From the NCBI RefSeq assembly GCF_012113595.1, contig NZ_CP050831.1, positions 496,001 through 560,000 of the forward strand: DNA of 64,000 nucleotides, read 5' to 3'. Shown one piece after another: positions 58,640-64,000 of the stretch. The notes under the pieces are model-generated. The model saw only the letters and a program-made list of their open reading frames with translations, was not told the DNA's origin and searched no databases. Position 1 is the first letter of the stretch; each line of letters begins with the position of its first letter. The position numbers and the translations under genes are program-made. Origin of the DNA: Bacteroides faecium (GTDB taxonomy: Bacteria; Bacteroidota; Bacteroidia; Bacteroidales; Bacteroidaceae).

Positions 58640-61600
58640 TTATTCTAGGTTGATACTCAAACCTAAACCTCTCAACTCGTGTAACAATACGTTCAAGGAT
58701 TCCGGTATACCAGGTTGCGGCATCGGTTCACCCTTCACTATTGCTTCATAAGCCTTCGAACGTCCTACCACGTCATCAGACTTGATAGTCAAAATTTCTT
58801 GCAGGATATGAGCAGCACCAAATCCTTCGAGTGCCCAAACCTCCATTTCTCCGAAACGCTGACCACCGAATTGTGCCTTACCACCAAGAGGTTGCTGAGT
58901 AATCAATGAGTACGGACCGATAGAACGAGCATGCATCTTATCTTCAACCATGTGGCCTAACTTCAACATATAAGTTACACCCACAGTTGCCGGCTGGTCA
59001 AACTGCTCACCTGTACCACCATCACAAAGATAAGTTTTACAGTAGCGCGGCAATCCTGCCTTGTCTGTCCATACATTCAAGTCCTCCATTGTAGCACCAT
59101 CAAAGATAGGAGTTGCAAACTTCACACCCAATGTCTTTCCGGCACGCCCAAGTACAGCTTCAAAAATCTGACCGATGTTCATACGAGAAGGCACACCCAG
59201 CGGATTCAAAACAATATCAACCGGAGTACCGTCTGCCAAGAACGGCATATCTTCCTGACGTACGACACGTGACACAATACCCTTGTTACCGTGACGACCC
59301 GCCATCTTATCACCAACACCGATCTTACGTTTCTTAGCAATATATACTTTAGCCATCTGAATAATACCTGCAGGAAGTTCGTCACCGATAGTAATAGCAA
59401 ACTTCTTACGCTTCAATTCAGCATCCAATTCTTTATATTTCTTGATGAAATTCATCACCAAATCACGAATCATACCGTTGATATGGTCGTCATTCGTCCA
59501 GTTACTTAACTGAATAGAAGTAAAGTCAAGTGAATCAAAGTCAGACGCGCTGAATTTAGAACCCTTAGCAATCACTTCCGCACCCAGATAATCTTTCACA
59601 CCCTGAGAAGTCTTACCTTCTGTCAAAGTCATCAGTTTCTTAACCAGGATACGTTTCAAGTCTGCTACCTTTGATTCGAATTCATCATCGATCTTAGGCA
59701 ACAATGCCTTATCTGCAAGCTTAGAGCTACGATTCTTGATAACACGTGAGAACAACTTCTTGTCGATAACAACACCTTTCAAAGAAGGAGAAGCTTTCAG
59801 TGAAGCATCTTTCACATCACCGGCCTTATCACCAAAGATTGCACGAAGCAGTTTTTCTTCAGGAGAAGGATCAGACTCACCTTTCGGAGTAATCTTACCG
59901 ATCATGATATCACCCGGTTCGATACGGGCACCAATTCTTACGATACCGTTTTCGTCCAAGTCCTTAGTAGCTTCTTCACTCACATTCGGGATATCAGAAG
60001 TTAACTCTTCCATACCACGTTTTGTTTCACGAACTTCCAAAGAATATTCTTCTACGTGAATTGAAGTCAGCAAGTCTTCGCGTACTACACGTTCGTTCAA
60101 AACGATAGCATCCTCATAGTTGTAACCCTTCCAAGGCATATAAGCAACCAACAAGTTTTTACCTAGTGCCAGTTCACCCTTTTCAGTAGAATAACCTTCG
60201 GTCAATATATCACCTTTCTTCACACGTTGTCCTCTCTCACAAGTCGGGCGTAAGTCAATCGTCATGTTCTGATTGGTCTTACGGAATTTAGGCAATCTAT
60301 ATTCCTTCAAAGCAGATTCGAAGCTTACAAATTCTTCATCCTCTGTACGGTCATACAAAATACGAATCGTAGTAGCATCAACGTAGTCAACCACACCATC
60401 CCCTTCCGCAGTAACCTGCGTACGAGAATCTCTCACCAACTGACGTTCGATACCTGTACCAACAATCGGCGCCTCGCTTCTCAACAATGGAACTGCCTGA
60501 CGCATCATGTTTGATCCCATCAATGCACGGTTAGCATCATCATGTTCCAGGAACGGAATCAATGAAGCTGCGATTGATGCAATCTGCTGAGGAGAAACGT
60601 CCATCAAGTCCACTTCCAGCGGTTCAACAACCGGGAAATCAGCATCCTGACGAGACTTAACTTTATTACGCACGAATGTACCGTCATCATTCAACGGAGC
60701 ATTCCCCTGTGCAATAACCTTTTCTTCCTCTTCTTCAGCAGTCAGATAAATCAGACCGTTATCAGAAAGATCCACTTTTCCGTTATCTACCTTACGATAC
60801 GGAGTTTCAATGAATCCGAGTTCATTAATTTTTGCGAATACACACAATGAGGAAATCAAACCGATGTTCGGACCTTCAGGAGTCTCAATCGGACAAAGAC
60901 GACCATAGTGTGTGTAGTGAACGTCACGAACCTCAAATCCGGCACGTTCACGGGAAAGACCACCAGGACCCAGTGCAGACATACGACGCTTGTGCGTGAT
61001 TTCAGCTAGCGGGTTTGTCTGGTCCATGAATTGAGACAAGGCATTCGTTCCGAAGAAAGAGTTGATTACAGAAGAAATAGTCTTCGCGTTAATCAAATCA
61101 ATCGGAGTGAACACTTCATTGTCGCGAACATTCATACGTTCACGAATCGTACGGGACATACGAGCCAAACCAACAGCAAACTGGTTAGAAAGCTGTTCGC
61201 CCACTGTACGCACACGACGATTACTCAAGTGGTCAATATCATCCACATCTGCCTTAGAGTTAATCAACTCAATCAGATATTTGATGATTTCAATGATATC
61301 TTCCTTCGTGAGGACACGCACGTCCATATCAGTCGTCAAATTCAACTTCTTGTTGATTCTGTAACGACCTACATCACCAAGGTCATATCTTTTTTCTGAG
61401 AAGAACAAGTTGTTGATAACTTCACGTGCACTTGCGTCATCGGCCGGATCGGCATTACGCAACTGACGATAGATATACAACACAGCCTCCTTTTCCGAGT
61501 TACTCGGGTCCTTCTGCAGCGTATTATATATAATAGAGAAATCGGACTGGTTCGGTTCATCCTTATGCAAAAGAATATTCTGAACTCCCGACTCCAGGAT

Positions 61601-62452
61601 TTCATCCACGTGCACTTCTTCCAATACAGTTTCACGGTCGATAATAACTTCGTTACGCTCGATAGAAACCACTTCACCGGTATCTTCATCAACGAAATCT
61701 TCAATCCATGTTTTCAAGACACGTGCAGCCAGCTTGCGGCCCAGCACTTTCTTCAGATTTGTCTTGTTAACCTTCACATCTTCTGCAAGGTTGAAAATTT
61801 CAAGAATATCTTTGTCATTCTCGAAGCCAATCGCACGCAATAGTGTAGTTACCGGCAATTTCTTCTTACGGTCAATGTATGCGTACATCACATTATTGAT
61901 GTCAGTAGCAAACTCAATCCACGAACCTTTAAACGGAATAATACGAGCCGAATAAAGTTTCGTACCATTGGCATGTACACTTTGGCCGAAGAACACACCC
62001 GGAGAACGGTGAAGCTGTGACACAACTACACGTTCGGCACCGTTAATGACGAAAGTAGCCTTATCAGTCATGTAAGGAATCGGTCCGAGGAATACGTCCT
62101 GAATCACCGTATCAAAATCCTCATGGTCGGGATCCGTACAGTAAAGCTTAAGTTTCGCTTTTAAAGGAACACTATAAGTGAGCCCACGCTCTATACAATC
62201 ATCGATGGTATAACGCGGCGGATCAATATAATAGTCCAGAAACTCAAGAACAAAATTGTTTCTAGTATCGGCAATAGGGAAGTTTTCAGCAAATACTTTA
62301 TACAATCCCTCATTCTTACGCTTTTCAGGTGGGGTATCTAATTGTAGAAAGTCTTGGAATGACTTCAATTGTACTTCCAGGAAATCCGGATATTCGAGCG
62401 GATTCTTAGTCGAAGCAAAATTAACTCTTTGATTTACAGTATTTGAAGACAT
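58640..62452 (-). CDS. rpoB: DNA-directed RNA polymerase beta subunit
   Basis: Beta (1270 residues) forms half of the catalytic cleft. The rifampicin pocket ([20 protein letters not shown], then [18 protein letters not shown]) has the sensitive residues Gln, Asp, His and Ser at the classic positions. The C-terminal clamp segment ends [14 protein letters not shown]. It follows rplL after 104 bp, which hold a terminator-like attenuator. Confidence 0.98.
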   Translation of the reverse strand: MSSNTVNQRVNFASTKNPLEYPDFLEVQLKSFQDFLQLDTPPEKRKNEGLYKVFAENFPIADTRNNFVLEFLDYYIDPPRYTIDDCIERGLTYSVPLKAKLKLYCTDPDHEDFDTVIQDVFLGPIPYMTDKATFVINGAERVVVSQLHRSPGVFFGQSVHANGTKLYSARIIPFKGSWIEFATDINNVMYAYIDRKKKLPVTTLLRAIGFENDKDILEIFNLAEDVKVNKTNLKKVLGRKLAARVLKTWIEDFVDEDTGEVVSIERNEVIIDRETVLEEVHVDEILESGVQNILLHKDEPNQSDFSIIYNTLQKDPSNSEKEAVLYIYRQLRNADPADDASAREVINNLFFSEKRYDLGDVGRYRINKKLNLTTDMDVRVLTKEDIIEIIKYLIELINSKADVDDIDHLSNRRVRTVGEQLSNQFAVGLARMSRTIRERMNVRDNEVFTPIDLINAKTISSVINSFFGTNALSQFMDQTNPLAEITHKRRMSALGPGGLSRERAGFEVRDVHYTHYGRLCPIETPEGPNIGLISSLCVFAKINELGFIETPYRKVDNGKVDLSDNGLIYLTAEEEEEKVIAQGNAPLNDDGTFVRNKVKSRQDADFPVVEPLEVDLMDVSPQQIASIAASLIPFLEHDDANRALMGSNMMRQAVPLLRSEAPIVGTGIERQLVRDSRTQVTAEGDGVVDYVDATTIRILYDRTEDEEFVSFESALKEYRLPKFRKTNQNMTIDLRPTCERGQRVKKGDILTEGYSTEKGELALGKNLLVAYMPWKGYNYEDAIVLNERVVREDLLTSIHVEEYSLEVRETKRGMEELTSDIPNVSEEATKDLDENGIVRIGARIEPGDIMIGKITPKGESDPSPEEKLLRAIFGDKAGDVKDASLKASPSLKGVVIDKKLFSRVIKNRSSKLADKALLPKIDDEFESKVADLKRILVKKLMTLTEGKTSQGVKDYLGAEVIAKGSKFSASDFDSLDFTSIQLSNWTNDDHINGMIRDLVMNFIKKYKELDAELKRKKFAITIGDELPAGIIQMAKVYIAKKRKIGVGDKMAGRHGNKGIVSRVVRQEDMPFLADGTPVDIVLNPLGVPSRMNIGQIFEAVLGRAGKTLGVKFATPIFDGATMEDLNVWTDKAGLPRYCKTYLCDGGTGEQFDQPATVGVTYMLKLGHMVEDKMHARSIGPYSLITQQPLGGKAQFGGQRFGEMEVWALEGFGAAHILQEILTIKSDDVVGRSKAYEAIVKGEPMPQPGIPESLNVLLHELRGLGLSINLE

Positions 62453-62493
62453 CTATTAATGAATTTGGAGAACTTAATTTGAAATATATACAC

Positions 62494-62531
62494 AAAAAGG
62501 TTAAGAATCCTCTTGCGAAGGATTCCTAACC
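62494..62531 (-). terminator. Attenuator-like terminator between rplL and rpoB
   Basis: Arms 62519-62531 and 62499-62511 form a 13-bp stem (one G-U pair on the minus strand) around a 7-nt loop and are followed by TTTTTG. It lies 25 bp past rplL. Partial termination here would make more L7/L12 than polymerase beta, as the E. coli rplL-rpoB attenuator does. Confidence 0.75.
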
Positions 62532-62556
62532 GAATTACCTGATTACCAGGCCAATG

Positions 62557-62931
62557 TTATTTAAGTTCAACTTCAGCTCCAGCTTCTTCCAATGTTTTCT
62601 TCAATGATTCTGCTTCGTCTTTAGCCAAACCTTCTTTAACTGTGCTAGGAGCACCGTCTACCAAGTCTTTAGCTTCTTTCAAACCTAGGCCACAAGCTTC
62701 CTTAACGGCTTTAACAACCTGAAGTTTAGCTGCACCAGCGCTTTTCAACACTACGTCGAAAGAAGTTTGTTCTTCTACAGCAGCAGCACCAGCTGCAGGA
62801 CCAGCAGCAACAGCAACAGCTGCAGCAGCAGGTTCAATACCGTATTCATCTTTAAGGATAGTTGCAAGTTCATTAACTTCTTTTACTGTCAAGTTAACCA
62901 ATTGTTCTGCAAAAGCTTTCAAATCTGCCAT
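62557..62931 (-). CDS. rplL: 50S ribosomal protein L7/L12
   Basis: L7/L12 (124 residues) forms the stalk that recruits translation GTPases. It has an N-terminal dimerisation helix pair, an Ala-rich hinge ([20 protein letters not shown], about 35-55) and the C-terminal domain with [20 protein letters not shown]. It lies 47 bp after rplJ. Confidence 0.97.
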   Translation of the reverse strand: MADLKAFAEQLVNLTVKEVNELATILKDEYGIEPAAAAVAVAAGPAAGAAAVEEQTSFDVVLKSAGAAKLQVVKAVKEACGLGLKEAKDLVDGAPSTVKEGLAKDEAESLKKTLEEAGAEVELK

Positions 62932-62978
62932 TTTTTGTATGATTTTAATTGTTTAAATACTTTGTTGTTTTTTGAAAA

Positions 62979-63497
62979 TTATTCGGGTCTCTCACCAAGT
63001 GTTTTGAGTACGCCGTGAATGGTGTTACCACCTGATTGAAGAGCAGAAATAACATTCTTGGCCGGAGATTGCAACAAGGCAATAACATCAGCGATAACTT
63101 CATTCTTACTCTTGATTGCAACGAGAGCATCCAATTGATCTGCACCAACGTAGAAGCTTTCTTCTGCATATGCAGCTTTCAGTCCGGGAATACCATCTTT
63201 CGCTTTATCTTTGATAAGTTTAGCAGGAACGTTTGCAATGTTGCTAAACATAACGGCTGTAGTACCTTTCAAAGAATTGTAAAGAGGTGAAAAGTCTTCT
63301 TCCAGGCTTTCCAGTGCCTTGTGAAGCAGCGTGTTTTTAACCAACATCAATTTGATGTCAGATTTAAAACAATCTCTTCTCAGTGCGCTGGTAGCAGCAG
63401 CGTTCATAGCTGTAACATCTACCAAATAGAAGTGACCATATTCCTTTACTGTAGCAGCAATTTGCTCTATAATCGTACTTTTATCTTCCTTTCTCAT
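62979..63497 (-). CDS. rplJ: 50S ribosomal protein L10
   Basis: L10 (172 residues) anchors L7/L12 dimers to 23S rRNA and in E. coli represses its own operon. It begins MRKEDKSTIIEQIAATVKEY and has DVTAMNAAATSALRRDCFKS and SLKGTTAVMFS. It lies 15 bp after rplA. Confidence 0.96.
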   Translation of the reverse strand: MRKEDKSTIIEQIAATVKEYGHFYLVDVTAMNAAATSALRRDCFKSDIKLMLVKNTLLHKALESLEEDFSPLYNSLKGTTAVMFSNIANVPAKLIKDKAKDGIPGLKAAYAEESFYVGADQLDALVAIKSKNEVIADVIALLQSPAKNVISALQSGGNTIHGVLKTLGERPE

Positions 63498-63512
63498 TTT
63501 TTCTCTGTTTTA

Positions 63513-64000
63513 TTAGATTTCATCCACTGATTTCGGGTCGATTTTGATACCCGCACTCATTGTACTAGAAAGATAAATACTCTTAATATACGTACCCTTT
63601 GCCGCAGTCGGTTTCAGTTTGTTCAGAGTAGAGATAAACTCTTTCGCATTGTCGCGAATCTGATCAGGACTGAATGATACCTTACCGATAGAAGTATGAA
63701 CGATACCGCTCTTATCAACTTTAAAGTCGATTTTACCTTGTTTTACTTCTTTTACAGCCTTAGCAACATCCATAGTTACAGTACCACTCTTCGGGTTCGG
63801 CATCAATCCACGAGGACCAAGTACGCGACCGAGTGCACCAATTTTACCCATGATAGATGGCATAGTGATGATAACATCAATATCAGTCCATCCACCTTTG
63901 ATCTTTTCAATATATTCGTCAAGACCAACATAGTCAGCGCCAGCTTCTTTTGCAGCAGCTTCAGCATCCGGTGTACAAAGTACCAATACACGTACTTCTT
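63513..64000 (-). CDS. rplA: 50S ribosomal protein L1 (5' end beyond the window)
   Basis: Only the C-terminal 161 codons or so are in the window; full L1 is about 230 residues, so about 70 N-terminal residues are missing. The reading frame is open to the right edge ([20 protein letters not shown]), so the internal TTG seen as a start is not real. The L1 signature [19 protein letters not shown] is present. L1 lies at the ribosomal E site. Confidence 0.95.
   Translation of the reverse strand, partial: EVRVLVLCTPDAEAAAKEAGADYVGLDEYIEKIKGGWTDIDVIITMPSIMGKIGALGRVLGPRGLMPNPKSGTVTMDVAKAVKEVKQGKIDFKVDKSGIVHTSIGKVSFSPDQIRDNAKEFISTLNKLKPTAAKGTYIKSIYLSSTMSAGIKIDPKSVDEI

Noticed and set aside
1..64000. 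tRNA or rRNA genes
   Set aside because: No cloverleaf or rRNA-like stretch was recognised in the intergenic regions read by eye; a dedicated scan was not possible.

Overview
The window looks like a chromosomal segment of a Bacteroides species (phylum Bacteroidota). Evidence: fimbrial genes of the FimA/Mfa1, FimB/Mfa2, DUF3575, DUF3868 and DUF4906 kinds, promoters with the Bacteroides -7 element TAnnTTTG, weak or absent Shine-Dalgarno sites, a hut operon in the Bacteroidetes form, and one uninterrupted run of rif, str, S10, spc and alpha ribosomal genes. The species cannot be fixed by eye; the B. thetaiotaomicron/ovatus/xylanisolvens group is likely.

Region 1 (1-14,077, + strand) is a surface-fimbria locus under apparent phase-variable control. 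A tyrosine recombinase (242-1420) is followed by a 207-bp AT-rich segment bounded by perfect 30-bp inverted repeats (1497-1526 and 1734-1763). Seven co-directional genes follow: a DUF3575 protein, a DUF3868/OmpA-like/TPR protein, two FimA/Mfa1-type fimbrillins, a FimB/Mfa2-type subunit, and two large DUF4906-type lipoproteins with lectin-like C-terminal modules (likely tip or accessory subunits). The layout fits a DNA invertase flipping a promoter ahead of a type V pilus operon.

Region 2 (14,078-18,265, - strand) holds two SGNH/GDSL hydrolases and an MBOAT O-acyltransferase in one operon (periplasmic glycan O-acylation), next to the tail of region 3. Region 3 (17,908-24,707, - strand) is a TetR - TolC - membrane-fusion protein - RND permease - PII-like protein operon with a recognisable promoter and terminator. 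Region 4 (24,874-31,443, - strand) is a complete histidine-degradation operon hutU-ftcD-hutI-fchA-hutH. It has a 23-bp tandem palindromic repeat between hutU and ftcD and a terminator hairpin after hutH.

Region 5 (31,525-35,404) has a small exported protein, a membrane-anchored MutS-like ATPase, and two short proteins of unknown function. Region 6 (35,496-64,000, - strand) is the translation/transcription supercluster. In transcription order it runs rplA (cut by the window end), rplJ, rplL, rpoB, rpoC, a DUF3467 gene, rpsL, rpsG, fusA, rpsJ through rplO, secY, map, infA, rpmJ, rpsM, rpsK, rpsD, rpoA and rplQ, ending at a strong terminator. Hairpins lie at rplL/rpoB, rpoB/rpoC, rpoC/DUF3467 and fusA/rpsJ. 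No tRNA, rRNA, CRISPR array or insertion sequence was recognised.
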